A stretch of DNA of 64,000 nucleotides from Oribacterium sp. NK2B42. Its GTDB lineage: Bacteria; Bacillota; Clostridia; Lachnospirales; Lachnospiraceae. The position numbers and the translations under genes are program-made. The stretch lies in NCBI RefSeq assembly GCF_000424445.1, contig NZ_KE384187.1, positions 94,356 to 158,355 of the forward strand, given 5' to 3'. The notes below the pieces were generated by a model. The model did not search any database, had not been told where the DNA came from, and saw only the letters and a program-made list of their open reading frames with translations. Within the stretch, counting starts at the first letter, position 1. Every line of letters starts with the position of its first letter. Positions 24,947-33,223 of this stretch are shown in pieces.

Positions 24947-25987
24947 ATGATTAAACATATTTTTCGTTCGGCGGTTCTGGCACTTTCAATTAGTGCCTTA
25001 ATGAGTGTTTCCGCTTTTGCGGATACCGATAACTATGTTACTGCGACTGTTCCGGCGGGGGTGGAGGCACCCAATTCGTCAGTTTATACACCGGCAGATA
25101 TCAGTGCCATGCAGGCGGCTCAGGCGCAGCAGGCGATCAATACCGCAAATGGAGTTAACTCACCTATAGATATGGCAGCGGTTAATGCTTCAGCTTCGTC
25201 ACCTTTTGAAGCTATGGTCAAGGGTCAGAAGCTTGCTTCGGTTAATGGCATGTCAGTTACATATCAGATGGCAACGGGAGAAACCGTTGTGCTTGACGGA
25301 CTTACCATTGCATCCTGGGTTACGGGAAATGACGGTTCATCCATTTATGTTGATCAGAATCAGGTTGCGGCTTATGTTCAGGGCCTGAAGGATACCTATG
25401 ATACAAAGGGTGTACAGACCTGGCTTAGTGCGGACGGAACCCAGAAGTCCCTTGCTACAAGCTACGGTTATTATATTGACCTTGCAGGAGAGACGGCAGC
25501 TCTTACTGCCAATATCCAGGCACTTCAGTCCGTGGTAAGACAGCCGGTTTATTCCTCTGTAGCAGCCCGTGGAGCCATGCCTCAGTGGGGAGATACCTTT
25601 GTGGAGGTTTCTATTGCCTCCCAGCATGCTTACTACTATCAGGGCGGCAACTGTGTTTGGGAAAGTCCTATAGTTTCAGGTACTCAGACAAATCCTGATA
25701 GAGCCACACCCAAGGGTGTATTTTCGGTTTATTCCAAGGAAACGAACAGAGTTTTGAGGGGACCTATAAGCTCCAGTACAGGAAAGCCTACTTATGAGTC
25801 ACATGTAGATTACTGGATGCCTTTCAATGGAGGTATCGGACTTCATGATGCAAGCTGGAGATCCTCTTTCGGCGGAAACATTTACCTTTCAAACGGAAGC
25901 CATGGCTGTATCAATCTTCCGAGGGACAGGGCGCAGTCTCTGTACGGTCTCATCGGTAAGGGAACCGTAGTGGTTGTGTGCGATTAA
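24947..25987 (+). CDS. Secreted L,D-transpeptidase (YkuD family)
   Basis: 346 aa. A signal peptide (KHIFRSAVLALSISALMS, cut near AFA) is followed by a long spacer domain and a C-terminal YkuD catalytic domain with the motif SHGCINLP, nucleophile Cys321, and the upstream GIGLHD histidine. Such enzymes form 3-3 crosslinks or attach proteins in peptidoglycan outside the membrane. ATG 24947 has a GAGAAGG site; the earlier ATG 24887 does not suit the signal peptide. Confidence 0.92.
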   Translation: MIKHIFRSAVLALSISALMSVSAFADTDNYVTATVPAGVEAPNSSVYTPADISAMQAAQAQQAINTANGVNSPIDMAAVNASASSPFEAMVKGQKLASVNGMSVTYQMATGETVVLDGLTIASWVTGNDGSSIYVDQNQVAAYVQGLKDTYDTKGVQTWLSADGTQKSLATSYGYYIDLAGETAALTANIQALQSVVRQPVYSSVAARGAMPQWGDTFVEVSIASQHAYYYQGGNCVWESPIVSGTQTNPDRATPKGVFSVYSKETNRVLRGPISSSTGKPTYESHVDYWMPFNGGIGLHDASWRSSFGGNIYLSNGSHGCINLPRDRAQSLYGLIGKGTVVVVCD

Positions 25988-26157
25988 GAAAACTATTAAT
26001 ATGGAAATAATTTTTGTAAAAACAGAAAATGCAATATTAAAAATGAAATATTTTATAAAATTTTTATGATTTAGTAACTACGTTCATAAGAATTTGCTCG
26101 AAAATGGTAAGTATTGTTTATTGGTTTTTCACCTTGAGTTCATATTTGATATTTAGA

Positions 26158-26191
26158 ATAGCCTCCGTTGTGTGAAAACGGAGGTTATTTT
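26158..26191 (+). terminator. Hairpin with T-run ahead of the NlpC/P60 gene
   Basis: ATAGCCTCCGTT pairs with AACGGAGGTTAT (G-U allowed) and a T-run follows. It probably ends the transpeptidase transcript, or acts as an attenuator for the next gene. The AT-rich stretch 25,988-26,157 shows nothing else. Confidence 0.75.
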
Positions 26192-26241
26192 TGAATTTAA
26201 AAAACAGATTATTTGGTAGTAGCGAAGCAAAGACTAAAGAG

Positions 26242-26991
26242 ATGGACATGATTGAAAGCATCTCTGTATCCAATTTCATGGATACCAAAAAGCTCATGAT
26301 CTCTACTATCGCAGTTATGACAATTTTGACAATGTTTACAGTGCCGGCTTTTGCGGATACTAAAACCAGAGACAATACAGCACTTGAGGAAACTGTAAAC
26401 GCAGAGTACGAAAAGAAACTTAAGGAAGCAGAAGAGGCGGCTTCATCATCTATTCAGGAAGCGGCAGTTTCTTCGGAAAGCTCGGATTCAAGCAGCAACA
26501 GCACAGTTAAGACAAAAACATCAACCATAGCAGAAGGTGTTTCATCAACAGAAGGAAACACAGGTGAGACAGATGATGCTGCTCTAAGCATTCCCGATGC
26601 GGAATCTGTAGCAGCAGATGTTCTGAACTATGCAGCGGGAGAGGACTCCCTGGGAGATAAGGTAGTACAGTTTGCCAGCCAGTTTATAGGTAATCCCTAC
26701 AGATATGGTGGCAGCAGCCTTACTTCAGGAACAGATTGTTCGGGATTTGTAATGAGTGTTTACGGGAACTTCGGTATTTCCCTGCCTCACTCCTCATCAG
26801 CGATGAGATCTGTGGGTGTGGCGGTAGGAAGTCTCTATGAGGCTCAGCCCGGCGATATCATTTGTTATTCAGGACACGTTGGCATATATCTGGGAGAGGG
26901 CAGACTGTTATCGGCTCTCGGAAGCAGATATGGAATTACTATAAACAGCGCAACATACAAAAGAATATTGGCTATAAGACGACTGGTGTAA
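26242..26991 (+). CDS. Secreted NlpC/P60 (C40) peptidase
   Basis: The N-terminal part has a signal peptide (LMISTIAVMTILTMFTVPAFA), then a short coiled and Ser/Thr-rich linker, and a C-terminal C40 domain with GTDCSGFV (catalytic Cys166) and the later GHVGIYLG histidine. It cuts peptidoglycan stem peptides outside the cell. The exact start is unclear: an upstream TTG at 26191 lies in the terminator T-run, and ATG 26248 or 26278 are also possible. The signal peptide is intact in all. Confidence 0.87.
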   Translation: MDMIESISVSNFMDTKKLMISTIAVMTILTMFTVPAFADTKTRDNTALEETVNAEYEKKLKEAEEAASSSIQEAAVSSESSDSSSNSTVKTKTSTIAEGVSSTEGNTGETDDAALSIPDAESVAADVLNYAAGEDSLGDKVVQFASQFIGNPYRYGGSSLTSGTDCSGFVMSVYGNFGISLPHSSSAMRSVGVAVGSLYEAQPGDIICYSGHVGIYLGEGRLLSALGSRYGITINSATYKRILAIRRLV

Positions 26992-27002
26992 TAAGGCAGG
27001 TC

Positions 27003-27032
27003 AGAGCCGGAGGGTTGCCCTCCGGCTCTTTT
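27003..27032. terminator. Bidirectional terminator between convergent genes
   Basis: AGAGCCGGAGGG, loop TTG and CCCTCCGGCTCT form a perfect 12-bp stem followed by TTTT on the plus strand. It sits between the convergent NlpC/P60 and ArsR genes, just touching the ArsR stop codon. Confidence 0.9.
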
Positions 27033-27361
27033 CATACTTCGTTTTTTAAGTATTTCACCAGCTTTTTCAGCGCTTTATCATTACGGCGGAAGTAGCTGTA
27101 CCTTCCTTCGTATTTTACTTCAAGGAAACCGGCCTTTACTAAAAGGTCAAGGTCATGTGACGTGGTGGATTGGGCCTTGCCGGCTTTTTTCTGAATGTCA
27201 GCGACTGAGACCCCTCCTGTAAAGTCAATGTCTTCTAAATTTTGTTCCTTGCGGTCCGGAAAATACTTGTCCGGATTCGAAAGCCATTTCAGAATATTAA
27301 GCCGGGTTTCGTTAGCCAGTGCCTTAAGCATTATAAGCAAGTTGTCTCTTTTTTTACCCAT
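27032..27361 (-). CDS. ArsR-family transcriptional regulator
   Basis: 109 aa winged-helix protein: MLKALANETRLNILKWL, then QKKAGKAQSTTSHDLDLLVKAGFL (recognition helix) and the wing VKYEGRYSYFRR. ArsR proteins are small repressors that often sense metals, but no Cys/His sensor cluster is visible here. No obvious target gene is adjacent. Start is ATG 27361 on the minus strand. Confidence 0.88.
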   Translation of the reverse strand: MGKKRDNLLIMLKALANETRLNILKWLSNPDKYFPDRKEQNLEDIDFTGGVSVADIQKKAGKAQSTTSHDLDLLVKAGFLEVKYEGRYSYFRRNDKALKKLVKYLKNEV

Positions 27362-27428
27362 AGTTCAATTATATGTTTACATCATTAAAAGTCAAAAAAT
27401 TTTTTCTCTGATGTGGAATTCGAAAAAG

Positions 27429-27556
27429 TTATCAACATGATTTATGCACTATTTAAAAAAATTTATACTTATACACAGACTTATCCATATTTTGTGGACA
27501 AATTTAATTGATTTCATAAGTATTTCAAGGGGAATAGTGGATATTACTGTGGATTA
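27429..27556. other. Cluster of DnaA-box-like sites in AT-rich DNA
   Basis: TTATCAACA (27429), TTATACACA (27469), TTATCCATA (27481), TGTGGACAA (27493) and TGTGGATTA (27548), the last two in reverse orientation, each differ by one or two bases from the DnaA box TTATCCACA. Five near-matches lie in 130 bp in a gene-free stretch. No perfect box. See findings. Confidence 0.4.
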
Positions 27557-27697
27557 TATTTCTCCCCTCCAGATATAAAAAATAGGAAATTGCAACTGAG
27601 GGATTAAATGTCTATATTTTTTAATTGTGTAATTTAAAGTGTAAAAGTGTTGAAGTGTGTTGTCCTGTAGTTGCGTATTGAATCAAAAGATCAGTTT

Positions 27698-27725
27698 CCC
27701 GGGAGTCAATGCTCCCGGGTTCTTT
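27698..27725 (+). terminator. Leader hairpin before the SNF symporter
   Basis: CCCGGGAG, loop TCAATG and CTCCCGGG form a perfect stem followed by TTCTTT. It lies about 20 bases ahead of the ribosome site of the symporter, so it may be an attenuator or the end of an upstream short transcript. Confidence 0.55.
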
Positions 27726-27757
27726 ACGTTAAAGGGGACGGGCATGGGAGGTTCAAA

Positions 27758-29131
27758 ATGGAAAAAAAGAAAAGAGGCAGTTTTACCGGTAAGCTTGGAT
27801 ATGTACTTTCGGCGGCCGGTGCATCGGTCGGACTTGGAAATATCTGGAGATTTCCGTATCTGGCAGCAAAATACGGCGGAGGAATCTTTCTTCTGGTTTA
27901 TATCATTCTGGCGGTGACCTTTGGCTATACCATGATCATGGCGGAAACCGCCCTTGGCAGAATGACGAAAAAATCCCCGGTCGGAGCATTTAACAAATTC
28001 GGCCATGGCTGGCAGTTCAGTCTGAGCGGCTGGATCAATGCTGTCATACCGATTCTTATCGTTCCTTATTACAGTGTTATCGGTGGCTGGGTAATCCGCT
28101 ATCTGGTTGAATATCTAATGCCGGGAGGAACAGTAAAGCTTGCGGAGGATGGTTTTTTCACAGACTTTATCACAAACGGATCGCAGGTTGAGATATGTTT
28201 TATTGTCTTCTCTGTTATGACGCTCCTTGTTATCTATTTTGGAGTTGAGAACGGTATAGAGAGAGTTTCGAAGTTCATGATGCCCGTACTTGTGGTGCTT
28301 GCAGTCATCATTGCAGGCTATTCAATGACCAGACCCGGTGCCGTAAGCGGTATTCTGTATTTCCTGGTACCTAATCCGGACAATTTCTCCTGGATGACAG
28401 TGGTTTCTGCCATGGGACAGATGTTCTATTCACTGTCTATTGCCATGGGTATACTTGTGACCTTCGGTTCTTATATGAAGAAGGATGTTTCCATCGAAGA
28501 GGCTACCGAGCAGGTGGAGATATTCGATACAGGCATTGCGATCATGGCAGGTTTAATGATCATTCCTGCAGTATTTTCCTTCTCAGGGGACTCTGCGGCA
28601 GAGAATCTTAAAGCCGGTCCATCACTTATGTTCATCACCATGCCGAAGATTTTTTCAAGTATGGGCTTTGGTACACCGATGGGGATTCTTTTCTTTGTAC
28701 TGGTGCTTTTTGCGGCGCTTACTTCAGCTATCGCCCTTAGTGAGTCAGCGGTTTCAACCTTTGAGGATGAGCTTCACTGGAGCCGCAGAAGAGCAACGGT
28801 ATTCACAGGTGTCATCATGGTGGTGCTTGGTACTCTTTCGGCCCTTGGTTACGGACCTCTTGCCGCGGTTACGGTTATCGGAATGCAGTTCCTGGATTTC
28901 TTTGATTTCCTCACCAACTCTGTAATGATGCCGATCGCTGCTATGTGTACCTGTCTCCTTATCGTGAGAGTTGTTGACGTTGATAAGATCGCTGAGGAGG
29001 TAATGCTTAACGGGAAGCGATTCCGCCGTAAGCCGGTATTCGACTTTATGATAAAGTATCTGTGCCCGTTCTTCGTAGTGATAATCCTGTTCTCGTCAGT
29101 GGCCAGTGTTTTTGGACTTATAAGCATGTAA
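27758..29131 (+). CDS. Sodium-dependent transporter (SNF/NSS family)
   Basis: 457 aa with about 11-12 hydrophobic segments and the NSS signature AGASVGLGNIWRFPYLAAKYGGG near the N-terminus. It would import an amino acid or related compound with sodium through the cell membrane; the substrate is unknown. GGGAGG precedes ATG 27758; the upstream open frame lies within the leader hairpin and is rejected. A leader hairpin at 27,698 may control it. A large palindromic repeat follows. Confidence 0.93.
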   Translation: MEKKKRGSFTGKLGYVLSAAGASVGLGNIWRFPYLAAKYGGGIFLLVYIILAVTFGYTMIMAETALGRMTKKSPVGAFNKFGHGWQFSLSGWINAVIPILIVPYYSVIGGWVIRYLVEYLMPGGTVKLAEDGFFTDFITNGSQVEICFIVFSVMTLLVIYFGVENGIERVSKFMMPVLVVLAVIIAGYSMTRPGAVSGILYFLVPNPDNFSWMTVVSAMGQMFYSLSIAMGILVTFGSYMKKDVSIEEATEQVEIFDTGIAIMAGLMIIPAVFSFSGDSAAENLKAGPSLMFITMPKIFSSMGFGTPMGILFFVLVLFAALTSAIALSESAVSTFEDELHWSRRRATVFTGVIMVVLGTLSALGYGPLAAVTVIGMQFLDFFDFLTNSVMMPIAAMCTCLLIVRVVDVDKIAEEVMLNGKRFRRKPVFDFMIKYLCPFFVVIILFSSVASVFGLISM

Positions 29132-29149
29132 GCGTCGTCCCGGAAGGTC

Positions 29150-29379
29150 GGCCGGAGCCGGTGGGCATCCATCTAAAGCCGAGGCGCTTCGTCGGAAAAA
29201 TCTAAAATCGGACCCCTAAGAACCACTAGGCCCTCGCCAATGTCAGAGTTTTCTTTATGACAACATCTGACTTGGCGAGGGGGCTAAGGAAAATAGAGCC
29301 AAGTGGTTCTAAGGGGTCCGATTTTGATTTTTCTCGACTCAGCTTAACGGCTTTAGATGGATGCCCACCGGCTCCGGCC
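29150..29379. repeat. Large palindromic repeat, copy 2 (230 bp)
   Basis: Outer arms GGCCGGAGCCGGTGGGCATC and its complement at 29,360-29,379 pair, then ATCGGACCCCTAAGAACCAC pairs with GTGGTTCTAAGGGGTCCGAT and CCCTCGCCAA with TTGGCGAGGG. The inner sequence is nearly the same as copy 1, while the outer arms and tip differ in both strands together (compensatory). The remaining 29,380-29,507 is promoter-type DNA for the next gene. Confidence 0.93.
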
Positions 29380-29507
29380 TTTCTGTATACGGGTAATGGG
29401 TTGCTTTCAAAATTCTGTCATTTTTTTAAGCTTCCATCACATCTATTGATATGATTTGAGTCTGCTGTTATCCTAAGTCTACGACAACATATTAGAAAGG
29501 TTATTAT

Positions 29508-30770
29508 ATGAGATCACTTAGATACAGAAAAACTATAGCGGCGGCGCTTACGGCTGCGATGGTGGCCATGGGAGCTTTTGGAGGAAGCATTAGCGCACTT
29601 GCAGAAGGGACAACAGGTGCAGCCGCAATTACGGGGGATACAAGTACCGACTGGTGGCATGGTTTTGTCAATGAAGACGGTTCAACATTTATGTATATTG
29701 AGAAGGGTACCGAGGTTTCCAAGTTCCAGAATATGGACGGAGACATTGACTGGCAGGCGGCTAAGGCTGACGGTCTTGACTTTGTTATGATCCGTATCGC
29801 TTACGGTACTACTATGGATCCTTATGCCTATGTTAATATTCAGGGCGCTCAGGCTGCCGGTATCAAGGTGGGAGTTTATCTTTGTTCCACAGCACAGAAT
29901 CTTGAGGATACAAAGGAGGAGACTGAGCTGACGCTTCAGATGCTTCAGGGAATCACTTTGCAGTATCCTGTGGCTTATGACGTAGAGGTAAATAAGATGC
30001 TTGAGGGTGGTGCCACAGCCGATGATATGACGGCTATGATCAACTATTACTGTCAGGCTATGACCCAGTCGGGATTTACTCCGATAGTTTATGCCAACAA
30101 GACCTGGCTTACAAAGCATATGAATCTGTCACAGCTTCCTTATGATGTGTGGTATGCATCCTACCCTTCGGATAAGGTTTACAGGCCGGTTCAAGGTGCC
30201 GTTACCACTATCTGGCAGTCCAGTGAAAAGGGAACCGTTAATGGTATCAAGGGCTATGTCACAACAGAATTTTCCGTAAAGCCCTATGGCGGATCCAACG
30301 GAGCTGCCCATGGCAATATGTATGATACGGCTGCATCCGGAAACATATATGAGACAGCTGCAGCTGAGGGAATCACCGGTACAGCCCAAGGTCTTCAGAT
30401 TCCGGCTGTAACAGAAACCACCGCTGATGGTGCTCCTGTCTCTGCCACGGTGCCGACAGCAGGTGTTTCGGCTTCGGTTTCTTCCGATGGCACAACAACA
30501 GCTTCCGGAACTGCTGCGGCATTTTCCGGTACCGAGATAACCACCAACGGACCTTTGAGAGGCACCGAATCAGTTGAGAATACTGTTATCGGATCCACTG
30601 AAACTCCGGTTACCACCGGAAATACTGTTATCGGATCCACCGAAAACCCGGTTACAACCGGAAACACCGTTACCGGCTCTGCCGGAAATACTGTTATCGG
30701 CACCACCGGAAATTCCGGTACGGGTGAAAATGCTGTGACGCAGATTGTTGAAGCTGCAGAAACCGCATAA
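29508..30770 (+). CDS. Secreted GH25 lysozyme-like muramidase
   Basis: 420 aa: signal peptide (AAALTAAMVAMGAFGGSISALA), then a GH25 domain (about residues 60-260) and a Thr/Gly/Val-rich repetitive tail (about 280-420, GNTVIGSTE units). The catalytic DxE pair is present in PVAYDVEV (D158, E160). The first family motif, usually DVSxxQG-IDW, reads EVSKFQNMDGDIDW, so the first Asp is Glu. It would hydrolyse peptidoglycan glycan strands outside the cell, possibly anchored or spaced by its tail. Confidence 0.9.
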   Translation: MRSLRYRKTIAAALTAAMVAMGAFGGSISALAEGTTGAAAITGDTSTDWWHGFVNEDGSTFMYIEKGTEVSKFQNMDGDIDWQAAKADGLDFVMIRIAYGTTMDPYAYVNIQGAQAAGIKVGVYLCSTAQNLEDTKEETELTLQMLQGITLQYPVAYDVEVNKMLEGGATADDMTAMINYYCQAMTQSGFTPIVYANKTWLTKHMNLSQLPYDVWYASYPSDKVYRPVQGAVTTIWQSSEKGTVNGIKGYVTTEFSVKPYGGSNGAAHGNMYDTAASGNIYETAAAEGITGTAQGLQIPAVTETTADGAPVSATVPTAGVSASVSSDGTTTASGTAAAFSGTEITTNGPLRGTESVENTVIGSTETPVTTGNTVIGSTENPVTTGNTVTGSAGNTVIGTTGNSGTGENAVTQIVEAAETA

Positions 30771-30783
30771 GGCTAGAATTAAG

Positions 30784-30819
30784 AAGCTCTATGGATTTAA
30801 GAAATCCGTAGGGCTTTTT
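30784..30819 (+). terminator. Terminator after the GH25 gene
   Basis: AAGCTCTATGGATTT pairs with AAATCCGTAGGGCTT (G-U pairs) and continues into TTTTTC. Confidence 0.85.
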
Positions 30820-30921
30820 CTTGTTTTTGACATTATGACTGCGGTTATGTGGTCGATATAAATTGAAGAATAGAAAAAATATGTTAAAATATAAGATGCT
30901 TTTCGAAAGGAGCGAACATAG

Positions 30922-32082
30922 ATGAAGCTACGTAGTATTTTTTTGACCACAACGGCTTTTGTTACTGCATTTGCATTATCATCACTGGCAGCGGAGATCA
31001 GTACTGTGCGACTGAGTCTGGAACCGGATAATGAAAGCTCCATGGGGGCCGGTGAGCTGTCAAGCGGTGGGGAACCGGGAACCTATGACAGCACATACTT
31101 TATTTATGATTACAGTATGTCCGGAACCAGGGATAAACCGAAAACCGCCTATACCTATACCATTGATGTCCATCCTTCGGAGGGGAATACCTTTTCTGAC
31201 GGCTGTGCTGTGGAAGTAAGTGCTGCTACCTCTGTGAGTATCCTTTCGAGAACAAACCAGAGCATACGTGTCAAGGCGACAACCTTCCCGTTCTATGTAT
31301 TGAAAAATCCGAAAAATATCCAGCAGAGCGGGAACAATATAACCTGGGACAAGGTGGATTACGCCGACAAGTATTCTGTCTATATTTACTGGTCAGACAG
31401 TAATGGAGACGACCATGAAACCCATACAACGGTTAACAATAACAAGCATAAGGTGAGTATTTCAAGCTATGAAACCGGCGATCGTTCCCTTCAGTATATT
31501 TCGGTTCAGGCACAGGCCAGCGGGGATGGGGGAAAATTTGTCGCGAATTCGCAATACGTGAGAAGTGACGATGGCGGAATAGATGATGACAAGAGCGATG
31601 CGTATTATAATTTTAATATCCCCATTGCAAGGTCCAATTCCCTGGTCACCTCATCTTCTACCGCAACTGTGAAAAACAGTGCGGAGAAAGTATTCGGACC
31701 CGGATTCAATCTTCAGAACAAACCCGGAACAGTCAACTCCCCGGAGGGAACCTGGATGAAGTATCAGAATGACTGGTACTATCTCAAGGACGGACAGTTC
31801 CTTACAGGATGGATATGCCCGGATGGAGTCAACAGATACCTTCTCGGATCCAACGGTGCGATGCTGTCGGGACTTCAGAGAGCGAACGGCAAGTGGTATC
31901 TTCTGAATACCGACCAGTCGTCTGCCACTTACGGAGCAATGCTCCATGGCTGGTGGAAGATAAATGATAAGTGGTATTATTTCAATGAGCAGGTGGGCGA
32001 TGACTATGGTGCAATGCTTACAGACACCACTACACCTGATGGTCTTCATGTGGGTTCCGACGGAGCCTGGCTTGGATTCTAA
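30922..32082 (+). CDS. Secreted protein with C-terminal YG-type cell-wall-binding repeats
   Basis: 386 aa. A signal peptide (IFLTTTAFVTAFALSSLAA) is followed by an unassigned beta-rich region with a fibronectin-like block (about 125-210), and about 110 C-terminal residues of choline-binding/glucan-binding style repeats: DWYYLKDGQFLTGW, GKWYLLN, MLHGWWKINDKWYYFN. These repeats bind choline or polysaccharide at the cell surface in related proteins. No catalytic domain is recognised; it may be a surface adhesin or binding protein. Confidence 0.8.
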   Translation: MKLRSIFLTTTAFVTAFALSSLAAEISTVRLSLEPDNESSMGAGELSSGGEPGTYDSTYFIYDYSMSGTRDKPKTAYTYTIDVHPSEGNTFSDGCAVEVSAATSVSILSRTNQSIRVKATTFPFYVLKNPKNIQQSGNNITWDKVDYADKYSVYIYWSDSNGDDHETHTTVNNNKHKVSISSYETGDRSLQYISVQAQASGDGGKFVANSQYVRSDDGGIDDDKSDAYYNFNIPIARSNSLVTSSSTATVKNSAEKVFGPGFNLQNKPGTVNSPEGTWMKYQNDWYYLKDGQFLTGWICPDGVNRYLLGSNGAMLSGLQRANGKWYLLNTDQSSATYGAMLHGWWKINDKWYYFNEQVGDDYGAMLTDTTTPDGLHVGSDGAWLGF

Positions 32083-32190
32083 AAGCATCCGGAAATATGT
32101 ATTCCGGAAACAACATTATAAAAACTCGAAAAGCTTTCCGGAAAAATACCGGTCAGCATTTCCTGAATAAAACGTAAGTGAGGATAGATA

Positions 32191-33111
32191 ATGAAGAAAA
32201 CAGCACTTGTAATTATGGCGGCAGGACTTGGTTCACGTTTTGGCGGAGGTATCAAACAGCTGGCAAAGCTGGGACCAAGCGGAGAGATAATCATGGATTA
32301 TTCGATTCATGATGCTATTGAAGCAGGATTTGACAAGATAGTTTTCATTATAAGAAAAGATATCGAGAAGGATTTCAGGGAGATAATCGGAAATCGTATC
32401 GAAAAGGTGGCAAAATGTGAGTACGCTTTTCAGGAGATAGACAAGCTCCCTGAGGGATATTCGGTTCCTGAGGGTCGTACAAAGCCCTGGGGAACAGCCC
32501 ATGCCCTTATCCAGGTTCGTGATCTCATCGATTGCCCGTTTGCGGTTATCAATGCCGATGATTTTTATGGTAAGGAAGGCTTTAAGCTCATCCATGATTA
32601 TCTTGTAAATCAGATGGATGAGGATGCTTCTGCATTTGATATCTGTATGGCAGGCTACATCGTTGGAAATACTCTTTCAGACAACGGAACTGTTAACCGT
32701 GGTGTCTGCAGAATGGGTGAAAATGATTATCTCAAGGAGATCAATGAAACCTATGATATCGAGAAGCGTGCTGACGGAAGCCTCGTAGGAAGTGATGCAA
32801 ACGGAAATGAAGTAAGAGTTGACGGTGATGCCATTGTGTCCATGAATATGTTCGGCCTTCCGGAGAAGTTCCTGGATACTCTCATTGAAAATTTCCCTGC
32901 ATGGCTTGATAAGAATGGTAAGGAGATGAAGTCAGAGTATCTGCTTCCTCAGGAGATAAGCGGTCTTATGCAGGAAGGAAAGGCAACAGTAAGAGTCCTT
33001 AAGGACCGCGACAAGTGGTTTGGCGTTACTTATGCAGAGGATAAGGAAGCGGTTCAGAAATCCCTTAAGGAGCTTGTGGACAAGGGAGTTTATCCTGCCA
33101 GTCTTTTCTGA
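32191..33111 (+). CDS. Sugar-phosphate nucleotidyltransferase family protein
   Basis: 306 aa beginning with the nucleotide-binding motif LVIMAAGLGSRFGGGIKQL and a metal/nucleotide site NADDFYG at about residue 117. It belongs to the NTP-transferase family that makes NDP-sugars. The exact sugar is not evident. The C-terminal part (210-306) is family-typical in length. It stands ahead of the DUF5711-type gene. Confidence 0.85.
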   Translation: MKKTALVIMAAGLGSRFGGGIKQLAKLGPSGEIIMDYSIHDAIEAGFDKIVFIIRKDIEKDFREIIGNRIEKVAKCEYAFQEIDKLPEGYSVPEGRTKPWGTAHALIQVRDLIDCPFAVINADDFYGKEGFKLIHDYLVNQMDEDASAFDICMAGYIVGNTLSDNGTVNRGVCRMGENDYLKEINETYDIEKRADGSLVGSDANGNEVRVDGDAIVSMNMFGLPEKFLDTLIENFPAWLDKNGKEMKSEYLLPQEISGLMQEGKATVRVLKDRDKWFGVTYAEDKEAVQKSLKELVDKGVYPASLF

Positions 33112-33223
33112 GGAGACAGAATGATCGGTGTTTCTGTCAGAAGGAAACATTGATCCCATGAGGTCGCCCAAAATATAGTGCCTGAAGAGGCACTAAAAAA
33201 AGTGAAACGGAACATAGGTTTTA

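Noticed and set aside
26000-26190. c-di-AMP (ydaO) riboswitch ahead of the NlpC/P60 gene
   Set aside because: Only an ordinary terminator-like hairpin is present; the conserved aptamer blocks are absent.
26191-26241. TTG 26191 as start of the NlpC/P60 gene
   Set aside because: It falls in the T-run of the upstream hairpin with no ribosome site; a later ATG gives a normal signal peptide.
27429-27556. Chromosomal origin of replication
   Set aside because: No dnaA, dnaN or gidA-type gene is near and no box is perfect. Kept only as a finding about DnaA-like sites.
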